Shown piece by piece: positions 1-8,387 of a DNA stretch of 64,000 nt. This DNA comes from Campylobacter majalis (GTDB lineage: Bacteria > Campylobacterota > Campylobacteria > Campylobacterales > Campylobacteraceae): positions 124,001 to 188,000 of the forward strand of contig NZ_CAJHOF010000001.1 in NCBI RefSeq assembly GCF_905120465.1, read 5' to 3'. Both the position numbers and the translations under genes were made by a program. The stretch's first letter is position 1; the number at the start of each line of letters is the position of its first letter. The notes below the pieces were generated by a model. It was given only the letters and a program-made list of their open reading frames with translations, searched no databases and was not told the origin of the DNA.

Positions 1-92
1 GCGAAGTAGAAAATCAGCTTAAGTTTAATTGAACTAATAGATCTTTTAAATTACATGAAAACAAAGCTAAGATAAAATTAAAATATCTCAAA

Positions 93-1364
93 TCAATTTA
101 TAAAACATATCATAAAAGTATTTTTATTATCTTCATACTTGTATTTTAGAGTGTGATTATGTTTTTTAAAAATTTGGTTTGCTATATAAAGTCCAAGACC
201 AAGCCCTGAATTTGACGTCTCTACCTTTCTGTTAAAAGCTCTTTGAAAATCAAGTCTTTCAGGCTCAAGCTCATCTCCTATACTACTTATGCAAATTGCG
301 GTTTTGTCTATATTTATTAAAATTTTATCACTAGAGTATTTTAGGGCGTTATCGATTAGATTTTTAACTGCTGTTGCATAAAGCTCAAAATCAACCTGCA
401 CCGCACTTATTTCATCGTCACAATGCACATGTATGCGACTTGTGTCTTTTAATAAAAGCAGATCGATTGAGTGATCGATGATGTCTATAATTCGGTGTTT
501 ATTTTTCTTAAGACCCCATTCGTTAGATACAAATTTTTCCACCTTTACAACCTCGCCTAGTATGATTTCAAGCCGTATAAAGACCTGTTTTAATCTGTTG
601 TTAAATTTATCATCTTGCAAAATATCAGCTATCATATCCGCCATGATCCGCCCTTTCATTATCGGATTGCGAAATTCATGCAAAATATTACGCAAAAATA
701 ATGCCCTAGCCTCTTTCATTGCATTTACCTTTTGCATTGTTGTGTTAAATTCACTAGCGATTTGATCTATTTCATCATTTGCTTGTATTTTTATTAGTTT
801 AAACTTATCTCTTTCTCCTGCTTCTCTTATCATATTTTTTAAATTTCTAAGTTTAAGTAATTTTCTTAAGACTGTTATAAAAAATGCCGTCATTACGGTA
901 TTTACTATAATCCAAAGTATCCAGATCCTATGCGTAGAAAAATCTTGTAAATTTTCTAAAACCAGCTCGTGTATTGCGATATCGTTTTTTGATGTCTTAA
1001 GCCCTGCTGCAGCCATAATGCGAGATAACATCTTGTCATCTACAGAAGAAATTCTAGGCACAAAATAAAGCTTTTTGTTATATCTTATCATATCAGCATA
1101 CGAGTCGCTAAAAATTTTCTCGCCATTTTGTCTGATTTTGCCAGGCTCAAGCTCACTATTTTTAAGCCCTATTTGCTCTAGTTGTGCAGTTGTATTGTCA
1201 TCTTCTTGTGAGCGTATTCGCATACCTAACATAAACCGCTGATAGGTAAAATACTCCTCATCTCTTATTTGCCGTTTCGTTTCTATAAAAAATCCCAAAT
1301 TTACTATGATTAAAGCAATAATAAAGAAAAATGATATTAGTTTGATTATAGATATACTACGCAT
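93..1364 (-). CDS. Sensor histidine kinase, ArsS/RacS-like
   Basis: Membrane-bound sensor kinase of 423 residues, partner of the response regulator encoded just upstream. Two hydrophobic segments (about residues 7-27 and 147-167) bracket a periplasmic sensor region of about 120 residues. A HAMP-like linker follows, then the phospho-acceptor H-box (His229 in NILHEFRNP), an N-box (DNALKYSS) and a glycine-rich GLGLGLYI ATP lid. The G1 region is degenerate (SSIGDEL instead of DxGxG), a trait I associate with the epsilonproteobacterial ArsS/RacS family but have not checked. Its start overlaps the end of the regulator gene by 8 nt, so the two are translationally coupled. The signal is unknown; the adjacent porin/flavoprotein operon is a plausible target by position only. 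Confidence 0.9.
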   Translation of the reverse strand: MRSISIIKLISFFFIIALIIVNLGFFIETKRQIRDEEYFTYQRFMLGMRIRSQEDDNTTAQLEQIGLKNSELEPGKIRQNGEKIFSDSYADMIRYNKKLYFVPRISSVDDKMLSRIMAAAGLKTSKNDIAIHELVLENLQDFSTHRIWILWIIVNTVMTAFFITVLRKLLKLRNLKNMIREAGERDKFKLIKIQANDEIDQIASEFNTTMQKVNAMKEARALFLRNILHEFRNPIMKGRIMADMIADILQDDKFNNRLKQVFIRLEIILGEVVKVEKFVSNEWGLKKNKHRIIDIIDHSIDLLLLKDTSRIHVHCDDEISAVQVDFELYATAVKNLIDNALKYSSDKILINIDKTAICISSIGDELEPERLDFQRAFNRKVETSNSGLGLGLYIANQIFKKHNHTLKYKYEDNKNTFMICFIN

Positions 1365-2028
1365 TAATAAATTTATATCCTATACCACGCACAGAGTGGA
1401 TAAATCGTGGATTTTTAGGATCGTCTCCGATTTTTTGGCGTAAGCGTCCTATGGCTACATCGATACTTTTTAATCCGCTTTGAAATTTTGACTGACCTAA
1501 ATTTATTAAAATATCTTCTCGCGGTATAACTATTCCCTCTTTTTCATAAAGATAGATAAAAATATCAAACTCCGCCTTTGTTAGTGCTATTTTTTCTTTG
1601 TTTTTTATGATAATACGCCTTTGTTTATCGACTAAAAATGTCTTAGCTTCATTGCTAACTTGTATGCCTCGGCGCAATATTGCTCTTAATCTAAACACAA
1701 GTTCTATTGGCTCATATGGCTTTGAGATATAATCATCCGCTCCAAGCTCAAAACCTTTTATCTTATCTAGTGTTTCAGTGCGAGCCGATGAGATGATTAT
1801 GGGTAGCGACGCATAGCTTTGTCTGACATTTTTACACACTTCAAGACCATCCATATCAGGCAAACCTAAATCAAGCACCAATGCATCAAAAGTGCTTTTC
1901 TCATTTAAAATTTTAAGCCCTTCAAGCGGATTTGTGGCTATGCTTACGCTAATATCACTCTTTGCTAATGCGTATTTTAAAAGCTCAGCTAGATCAAGAT
2001 CATCTTCTATAAGTAAAATTTCTATCAT
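1357..2028 (-). CDS. OmpR-family response regulator (ArsR/RacR-like)
   Basis: Two-component response regulator of 223 residues. The receiver domain (about 1-118) has the acidic pair E8-D9-D10, phospho-acceptor Asp53 in VLDLGLPD and the conserved Lys in YISKPYEP. The C-terminal winged helix (about 125-223) ends with SVRGIGYKF, typical of OmpR/PhoB regulators. No Shine-Dalgarno precedes the ATG; a TATAAT hexamer on the same strand (2035-2040) ends 6 nt before it, so the mRNA may be leaderless. A TTACC-N6-TTACC direct repeat lies at 2086-2101 in the divergent promoter region, compatible with binding by this class of regulator. ArsR and RacR are both possible orthologues; I do not choose between them. 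Confidence 0.92.
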   Translation of the reverse strand: MIEILLIEDDLDLAELLKYALAKSDISVSIATNPLEGLKILNEKSTFDALVLDLGLPDMDGLEVCKNVRQSYASLPIIISSARTETLDKIKGFELGADDYISKPYEPIELVFRLRAILRRGIQVSNEAKTFLVDKQRRIIIKNKEKIALTKAEFDIFIYLYEKEGIVIPREDILINLGQSKFQSGLKSIDVAIGRLRQKIGDDPKNPRFIHSVRGIGYKFINA

Positions 2029-2034
2029 ACTATG

Positions 2035-2040
2035 ATTATA
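2035..2040 (-). promoter_or_regulatory. Candidate -10 box of the response-regulator gene
   Basis: TATAAT read on the minus strand, separated by 6 nt from the ATG at 2028. Transcription would start at or next to the A of the start codon. Position and lack of a ribosome binding site are seen; promoter activity is inferred. Confidence 0.45.
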
Positions 2041-2085
2041 TCAAAATTTTAAAAATTAAAACTAAAATTTATTTTTTAGCTAATG

Positions 2086-2101
2086 TTACCAAAATCTTAC
2101 C
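2086..2101 (+). promoter_or_regulatory. TTACC-N6-TTACC direct repeat, candidate response-regulator site
   Basis: Two TTACC half-sites with an 11-bp period (2086-2090 and 2097-2101), the spacing expected for a tandem OmpR-family dimer. It lies between the regulator gene and the porin gene. The same arrangement occurs upstream of porA (13372-13387); extended, the two sites match at 13 of 17 positions. Which regulator binds is inference. Confidence 0.45.
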
Positions 2102-2122
2102 GTTTTTAATCAACACTCATGT

Positions 2123-2128
2123 TATGAT
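2123..2128 (+). promoter_or_regulatory. Candidate -10 box of the porin/flavoprotein operon
   Basis: TATGAT in the context GTTATGATTT, about 80 nt before the porin start. With a start site near 2135, the TTACC repeat would be centred around -41, a position often used by activators. Assigned by eye. Confidence 0.35.
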
Positions 2129-2208
2129 TTCGTTAATAATTAAAAAACGCTTTAAACAAATAGGGCTTTTAGCACGTTTGCAAGGAGTGTTTCAAAACAA
2201 AGGAGGTT

Positions 2209-3636
2209 ATGATGAAAACACATTTTTTAACAACGAGTAAGTGTAAATTTACTCTTAGTTTAGCCACACTTATGGCTATGGTATCTAGTACAAACGCTAG
2301 TGACAACTTAGCACAAGCACTGCAAGCAAGCACAATGAGTGCGACTGTGTTTTCATACTACGATATGGACAAGACTGAATACTTTCCACCAGCTAGTAGC
2401 ACAAATCCAAATCGCCAACATATCGGTGGCGTCGGTGCTGAGCTTAGATTTTTAACAGGCTCTTACTATGGCTTTAGGCTTGGTCTTACAGCTCAGGGCT
2501 TGGTAAATTTTGCTCCATCAAGCAGTGCAAAAGATTTTTATGCATATGATTGGAATAGTGAAGGCATAGCACTTTCAGAAGCTTATCTAGGGTATGAAAA
2601 TGAGTATATCGATCTTAAAATCGGTCGTCAATACTACAACTCAAAATACACCGGCTTAGTCCCTCCGATCGTCGCTACAAACACAGACGTAGGCTACAAA
2701 GAGGCATTTGAGGGCGTGAGCGCTAGGATAAAGCTTGATAGCATTGATACGGTTATCGGCATAGCTGATTTTTGGAAATTTGCAGGCAGATCTAGTGCTG
2801 TAACTGGTGGTGATCACGGGGCACCAAATTTTAAAGATAGAGTTATCATCGGTGGCTTTGGACCTTATGGCTATAAATTTGATAATATCTTTAACTCATT
2901 TGTAACATACAGCGGACTTGCTGGAGTATCACTTACGGCTGCTTATGCAAATGTATCAGGTATTGAGTACGATGATGAGACCAATTCAAAGGGTGATATA
3001 AATTTTTACTTCGCACATGCTGGATATAAAACACCTATGCTTTTTGAAAATGCAGTAGTTGGCATAGACTTTATGTATAAAGGCTCAAGAACAAACGGCA
3101 CTTTAAAAGAAAATTTTGACTTTAACGGCAACTACTACACAGGTATGATAGGGCTTTATAATACTTATGGCTTTGATTTTAGATATGCATATTCAACCGT
3201 TAGCAAAAATCAAATGGCACTTCAAGGCGTAGGCAACGATGTTGGTGCATTTACAGCTACTCCGATTTATGGTCCATTTTTGTTTATGTCATTTGCTGGT
3301 ATGAATTTACATAAACTTAGCGTGGGTTATAATCTTAGCAATGTAGGTATCAACGGACTTAGGCTAGATGCTGATTATTGGTATGGCAAACAACACAACG
3401 GTAGCAACGTCCGTGCGGGTGGCTTACACGGTCAAGCACCAGGCACTAGGATAGATGTAGAGGGCTGGGATGTACAGGTTAGCTACAATGTCCCTGCGGT
3501 GAAGGGCTTAAAACTATCTGCCATCTATGAAACTATGGATAGAAAGCTAAAATACACTGACGGCAGGTCTGATGGCAAAACAACGGACGAGGAACTTTGG
3601 CTAAGAGTATCTTATGATTTTGATATATTAAAATAG
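2209..3636 (+). CDS. Outer-membrane porin, Opr-like family
   Basis: Predicted outer-membrane beta-barrel of 475 residues. It has a Sec signal peptide (hydrophobic stretch up to the ASTNASDN-like region near residue 30), alternating aromatic/polar strands throughout, and a C-terminal strand ending VSYDFDILK. The pattern fits Campylobacter OprD-like porins. Two ATGs are in tandem at 2209 and 2212. The AGGAGG at 2201-2206 is better spaced from the second one, so the true start may be 2212. It is the first gene of a three-gene operon; the flavoprotein starts 9 nt after its stop. By context it probably admits the substrate of the periplasmic reductase, but selectivity cannot be read from the sequence. 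Confidence 0.85.
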   Translation: MMKTHFLTTSKCKFTLSLATLMAMVSSTNASDNLAQALQASTMSATVFSYYDMDKTEYFPPASSTNPNRQHIGGVGAELRFLTGSYYGFRLGLTAQGLVNFAPSSSAKDFYAYDWNSEGIALSEAYLGYENEYIDLKIGRQYYNSKYTGLVPPIVATNTDVGYKEAFEGVSARIKLDSIDTVIGIADFWKFAGRSSAVTGGDHGAPNFKDRVIIGGFGPYGYKFDNIFNSFVTYSGLAGVSLTAAYANVSGIEYDDETNSKGDINFYFAHAGYKTPMLFENAVVGIDFMYKGSRTNGTLKENFDFNGNYYTGMIGLYNTYGFDFRYAYSTVSKNQMALQGVGNDVGAFTATPIYGPFLFMSFAGMNLHKLSVGYNLSNVGINGLRLDADYWYGKQHNGSNVRAGGLHGQAPGTRIDVEGWDVQVSYNVPAVKGLKLSAIYETMDRKLKYTDGRSDGKTTDEELWLRVSYDFDILK

Positions 3637-3645
3637 GAGCATGAA

Positions 3646-5409
3646 ATGTTAGAAAAAAATGAACTATCGCGTCGCTCGTTTTTAAAGCGTAGTAGTGCGC
3701 TCACACTTGGCTCAGTAGCTGCTACATCAGCACTATTAACAGGCTGTGAAAACCCAAACAACCATCTTATCCATTTAGAAAAAGAGGTTGCAAAAGAACC
3801 CGAAGTACCAAAGTGGCTAGGGATTGAGCCACAAATTTCAGACAAAGATATCACAAAAACACTTGATACTGATGTGCTTATCATCGGAGCTGGAGTTTCG
3901 GGTCTTCATGCCGCGCGCGCCGCTAGTGAAAGGGGCGCAAAAGTCATCGTTATAGAAAAAGCTGGTCGCTTTCAAGTTAGAAGCGGTCAGTACGGCACTC
4001 TTGGGAATAAATTTCAAAGAGAGCTTGGCATCACGTATGATAAGCATGCAGCTATAAATGAGCATTTAAAACAGATGGGATATCGTGCCGATCAGCGTGT
4101 GTGGAACTATTGGGCAGATCATAGTGGCGAAGATTTTGACTGGATGTTAGAGCTTGCACCTGCTGTGCATTTTATGATGGAAACCGACACACAACTTGAT
4201 AGAAGTAAGATAAATTTGATGCTTATGCACTATCCTCTTCCGGCAACGTATGATCCAAACGAAGAAAATAGCCCAAGCTATCCAACTGTTATGACATTTT
4301 TACCTTCTCAAGAGCCGATGATGGAACTAGTTTATCAAAAATCAATCGAGCAAGGAGTGAAGTACATCTTTAAAACTCGTGCACAAAAGCTACTTCGTGA
4401 TAAAAAAACTGGCAAAATGCAAGGAGCGATCGCTCAAGATATGGCTGATGGCTCGTATATCAAAATAAATGCTAAGTCGGTGATTTTAGCCACAGGCGAT
4501 TATATGAATGATCCTGAAATGGTAAAAACATTTGTGCCGTGGGTGGCAAATTTCTTCTGTCCATTTCCAAATGTGGATTATAAAAACAATCCAACAAACA
4601 CAGGAGACGGACACAAACTAGGCTCATGGATAGGTGCAAAGCTAGAAGACGGACCACACGCACCAGTGGCTCATACCCTTGGTGGACCACTTGGCGTTGA
4701 TGCATTTTTGCTAACAAATGCAAAGGGAGAACGCTTTACGAACGAGGATCTAAGCGGACAGCAAGTCACTCAGCCACTGTCTCGTCAGCCAGGAGGCTTT
4801 GGATGGCAAGTATTTGACTCTAAATTTCCAGAGCAAGTCGAGTTTATGGGCGTATCGCATGGTAGCGTAAATCACTGCGTGGCACCAGAAGACAATCCAA
4901 AACTTCCGCCTGATTGCCAGTGGGCGATAGGCAAAACATCGTATATATCAGTAAAAGATCTTGAAGAGATGCCTGGTGTCTTTAAGGCAAACAGCATAGA
5001 AGAGCTTGCTGGCATGCTCTATCCTGATAACAAAAAGGCACAAACGCAGTTTCTAGCGACTATAAAACGCTACAACGAGCTATGCGATAAGGGTCACGAT
5101 GATGACTTTGGCAAGACCGCAAAAAGGATGTTCCCCGTCCGTCATGCGCCATTTTATGCTGGAAAGATGGATGTTGGCGCAAGTCTAGTTGTCATGGGTG
5201 GTTTTAGTGTTGAACCAAATACAGCAAATGTGCTAGATACTGACTATAATGAAATTTCAGGGCTTTATGCATGTGGTAATGTCATGGGCGGACGCTTTTT
5301 AGGTGATTATCCTGTAGTATTAGCCGGAACTAGCCACGCTACATGCCTATGCTATGGGCGATTAGCCGGATATCAAGCTGCAGCAAATGCAAAAGGAGAA
5401 AAAGCATGA
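3646..5409 (+). CDS. Tat-exported FAD-dependent reductase of the fumarate reductase/flavocytochrome c superfamily
   Basis: Periplasmic flavoprotein of 587 residues. The twin-arginine signal SRRSFLK (8-14) leads to a lipobox-like LLTGC (Cys34), suggesting an exported, possibly lipidated protein. The FAD-binding GAGVSG (81-86) and the GERFTNED motif of the flavin/substrate domain are present. The usual C-terminal Arg-containing RLGGNA of fumarate reductases is replaced by FLGDYPVVLAGTSHA, so fumarate is not assured as substrate. There are no CXXCH haem motifs; electrons probably come from the multihaem cytochrome encoded next, whose ATG overlaps this stop (ATGA). Good ribosome site before the start (AGGAGCATGAA). 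Relatives reduce fumarate, urocanate, methacrylate and other conjugated acids; the substrate here is unknown. Confidence 0.85.
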   Translation: MLEKNELSRRSFLKRSSALTLGSVAATSALLTGCENPNNHLIHLEKEVAKEPEVPKWLGIEPQISDKDITKTLDTDVLIIGAGVSGLHAARAASERGAKVIVIEKAGRFQVRSGQYGTLGNKFQRELGITYDKHAAINEHLKQMGYRADQRVWNYWADHSGEDFDWMLELAPAVHFMMETDTQLDRSKINLMLMHYPLPATYDPNEENSPSYPTVMTFLPSQEPMMELVYQKSIEQGVKYIFKTRAQKLLRDKKTGKMQGAIAQDMADGSYIKINAKSVILATGDYMNDPEMVKTFVPWVANFFCPFPNVDYKNNPTNTGDGHKLGSWIGAKLEDGPHAPVAHTLGGPLGVDAFLLTNAKGERFTNEDLSGQQVTQPLSRQPGGFGWQVFDSKFPEQVEFMGVSHGSVNHCVAPEDNPKLPPDCQWAIGKTSYISVKDLEEMPGVFKANSIEELAGMLYPDNKKAQTQFLATIKRYNELCDKGHDDDFGKTAKRMFPVRHAPFYAGKMDVGASLVVMGGFSVEPNTANVLDTDYNEISGLYACGNVMGGRFLGDYPVVLAGTSHATCLCYGRLAGYQAAANAKGEKA

Positions 5410-5933
5410 GCAAAAAAAGGAAATACGCGCTAATAGGACTAGCAATAGCCACTATCGTTGGTTTTATAGTGTTTCATCAAGTACAAAAAGCTAGTCACAA
5501 GGCTGAATTTTGCATTCTGTGCCACAACATGCAGCCAGAATATGACTCTTTTGTCAAGGGAGATATGCTAGCTAAAAAGCATAATGACGCAAATGTAACT
5601 TGCCATGACTGCCATATCCCAACCCTAGCGGAGCAGCTAAATGAGGTTAGGATGTATGTAACTGGCGACTTTGAGATGCCGGCACACCAAAGAGGCTTTA
5701 AAAACGAGCAGTGCATAGGCTGTCATAAAATAGACAAAATCAGACAAAAAACTGCACACTACGGTATGTCTAATCCACATGAAAGTGTTCATAATAAAGA
5801 TAATGAAATGCTAGAGTGCCAATCATGCCACGCCGTACATCACCCACAAAGACTAAATACTTGCACATCTTGCCACCCAATAGACTGGAAAGTAGATAGT
5901 AGCTGGAAGATGTTTTTACCTAGTGAAAAATAG
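5406..5933 (+). CDS. Membrane-anchored pentahaem cytochrome c (NapC/NrfH-like)
   Basis: Small quinol-oxidising cytochrome candidate of 175 residues. An N-terminal membrane anchor (about 7-25) is followed by five CXXCH haem motifs at residues 36-40 (CILCH), 66-70 (CHDCH), 103-107 (CIGCH), 138-142 (CQSCH) and 153-157 (CTSCH). NapC/NrfH proteins normally bind four haems, and five-haem TorC proteins are much longer. Start ATG at 5406 is chosen because AAGGAG lies 8-13 nt upstream and the membrane anchor begins there; a longer frame to 5343 lies inside the flavoprotein gene. It overlaps the flavoprotein stop by 4 nt. It most likely passes electrons from menaquinol to the flavoprotein. Confidence 0.88.
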   Translation: MSKKRKYALIGLAIATIVGFIVFHQVQKASHKAEFCILCHNMQPEYDSFVKGDMLAKKHNDANVTCHDCHIPTLAEQLNEVRMYVTGDFEMPAHQRGFKNEQCIGCHKIDKIRQKTAHYGMSNPHESVHNKDNEMLECQSCHAVHHPQRLNTCTSCHPIDWKVDSSWKMFLPSEK

Positions 5934-5936
5934 TCT

Positions 5937-5962
5937 TAATCCGCCTTGCTTGAGGCGGATTA
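5937..5962 (+). terminator. Hairpin terminator of the flavoprotein operon
   Basis: Perfect 9-bp inverted repeat TAATCCGCC / GGCGGATTA just after the cytochrome stop. Loop 8 nt, which can close further. Only a short T-rich tail follows. Confidence 0.65.
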
Positions 5963-6404
5963 TTCCGATATTACATAGATAAGATATAAAAACTTTTACT
6001 GCACACATTGGCCACTATATAATTTTAAGTTATTTTTTAATTGTCCTTATCCGTGATATAGATACCAATATTTGCTTACTTTTTAAATTATTCAACATAA
6101 AAAATCAAAATTAAGCGTCTAAAAAATAATTAAGCCAAAATTATATATAAACAATAAACAAAAAACTGCGTCATAAAAATAATGCCATAATGCCACCAAA
6201 TTTTTACACTTTTGTAATGTGAAATTTATCAAAAAAGATAGCTTATGTATGCCCTTATGCTTATAGCAAATCTTTTAGACCTCACACTCCATCATAGGAG
6301 CCTAAGCTTCATCTAAAAACACACAAACAAACACTCCAAAAACCACAACGAGATACAAATTAATGCTATCAAAAAGCGGTACGCGACGCTTTTACTAGCT
6401 TGTT

Positions 6405-7005
6405 TCATCAGAGTGGAGTATAAAAAATGCCTACATCATCACACTAAGTAGTGAGAAAATTTACGACTTTAAGCAAACACACTTCATGTGCTTAACTACT
6501 CAGAGCCTATAAATTTTAACCTTAGTCACCCCCCCTCTCCTTAGTCTCAGGAGCACCTTTGCTAACTATCTGATGATATGTCAGATGCCATGCTGTATGC
6601 TACTATCAAAGGTGTTAAGGCTTTTGTATATCCCAAAGCAAACAAGATAAGATACAAGACGGTGAATATCAAGTCTTTATAGATAGTAAGCTTAATAAAA
6701 ATAGCGAACTAAGCAATCCAGTCATTTGGAGCAAACTATACATCTATCTGTCAAATCTCAAAGAAATAAAATACAACTACCGCTTCATGATCACACCATG
6801 GACCATAGACTCCATTGTCTATATCAGTCAAAATTTTAGTGTCTTAAAGGTAAATGTTAAAGCTGGATTTGTGCTAACTTGTATAGGTGATGTACTGACT
6901 AATGTCCTTAGAGATAAAGTATTGTTTCATACCATCAAATACCTTACAAATGAGCCAAAATTTACCGTGACTCATACAAAAAACAGTTTAATGCTTCTTC
7001 TTTAA
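6405..7005 (+). pseudogene. Frameshifted remnant(s), unidentified (VgrG-like is a weak guess)
   Basis: Protein-like stretches are interrupted by stops and frame changes. One frame gives KNAYIITLSSEKIYDFKQTH near 6426-6485; another gives ATIKGVKAFVYPKANKIRYK near 6593-6660; a third gives NPVIWSKLYIYLSNLKEIKY running into NYRFMITPWTIDSIVYIS near 6718-6830. The spacing of ITLSSE...DF and YRFMITPW is reminiscent of the N-terminal domain of type VI spike (VgrG) proteins, but this is a memory-based impression without alignment. A C7 tract sits at 6529-6535. Confidence 0.3.
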
Positions 7006-7189
7006 ATTTAGGTGTTACAACGCTTTGCAGGTCAAAATTTAGTAATTATAAAGAGCATCATACGAGCCTTAGATAATCTAAAATTAGTCACATAAAAGGG
7101 TTTAATGGTGGTTTTTGTTTATCAAAAACTGCATTTTAAACCTATAAGTCAATGCCAAAACCATATATAAGCCAAATCTAGGCTCACGT

Positions 7190-7330
7190 GGACTCATGCA
7201 AATCATAAACACCAATCCAAAATACCAAACCAACATAATGCGTCTTAGAAATTTCTTAGCACTTTGCAATAGAGGCTATAATGTGATAGAGATAGCTGAA
7301 ATTTTAGGAATTCAGACACTTGAGCTAGGC
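7190..7330 (+). pseudogene. Short remnant with a helix-turn-helix-like stretch
   Basis: An open stretch reads NIMRLRNFLALCNRGYNVIE followed by IAEILGIQ, which resembles a helix-turn-helix of a small DNA-binding or phage-type protein. It has no clear start and soon hits stops. Function not recognisable. Confidence 0.25.
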
Positions 7331-8387
7331 ATATCATAGAGAGATTAAAAAATTTAGGTCCATTAAGAATGTAAAATGAGCCTAAGAAAATAGGCTAGAC
7401 AATTATCACAAACAATGAAAAAGCATACTAGAAGACATAAAAGATGTAAGGCAGGCGATAAACTGATTGTGTATAGCAAGATATTTGATCTTTGGGTTGC
7501 ATTGCTACCTATAAATACTTACTTAAAGTGCTTGTGTAAAATAATTTTACTACAGGGCATAGGACAACAGCACCTTAGTCATACCAACACACACTTATAA
7601 CTTTTGCAACTCTAAATTTTATGACACTCAAAACTCATCAAGCAAAATGGGTGTCTTAAACAAATACTTCTATAAAAACTGTCAATTGCATACTTGATCT
7701 AAATTTTAGACACGCCATGTATGGCAAGAACGCCAAAGCTACACTAAATACAAATCCTTACTATAGCTTTGACAAAGACAACATTTTGCTTTACTAAATT
7801 TAACTTAATCAGTAATTTTACTTGCAATTATACTTGATGATATAGATTTTTATTTTATGTAATGTCTAAATTTATGCTCTTTTAAATATATAATAAATTT
7901 ATTTAGTGCTCTAAAATTTGCCATTTATCTTTACAATAAAGCCACAAACAAAGAAAAGATAAAAAACACAACACCGAAATTAAAAACCAAATTTTAGTTT
8001 GTTTTGCTTTAAAAAATGCATGACTTATGGTTTAAGTATGTTAAAAAGATGATAAATTTATATACAGTCTGCTTGAAATTAACTAGTTAGTAGAGATTTA
8101 ATGATTGATAATAGTATGATATACAAAAGACAAAGGTTTATATTAAGACACAAGATCTCATTACCCAGCAAAGCACTACAAGAATTAATTTACTAATAAC
8201 TATAAAAGGGTTTATTATAAATTTAAATTAAGTAAATTTCTTGTGTTTGCACTCTATTTAAAAACATAATATCTTTATTAAAAGACATATTATTAAAATA
8301 ACAAATAAAATTTTACTAAAATTAGCAAGAAAATCAAAGTTAATTTACTTAAGATAATATAAAATTTAATATAACACTTTATAAAAG

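Larger units (their letters stand above)
5963..8387. other. Gene desert of about 2.4 kb with decayed coding fragments
   Basis: No intact gene can be supported here. Open frames of 61-72 codons at 6787-7005 and 7415-7600 lack convincing starts and sit among frameshifted protein-like stretches. The first part (about 6400-7330) looks like remnants of degraded genes on the plus strand; the last part (about 7800-8387) is very AT-rich with no visible coding signal. No tRNA, transposase or inverted-repeat boundary was recognised, so the origin (old mobile element or decayed accessory genes) is open. Confidence 0.6.

Noticed and set aside
6787-7600. Open frames of 72 and 61 codons as genes
   Set aside because: No ribosome site, odd composition, and stops and frame changes in the surrounding protein-like sequence; treated as remnants.
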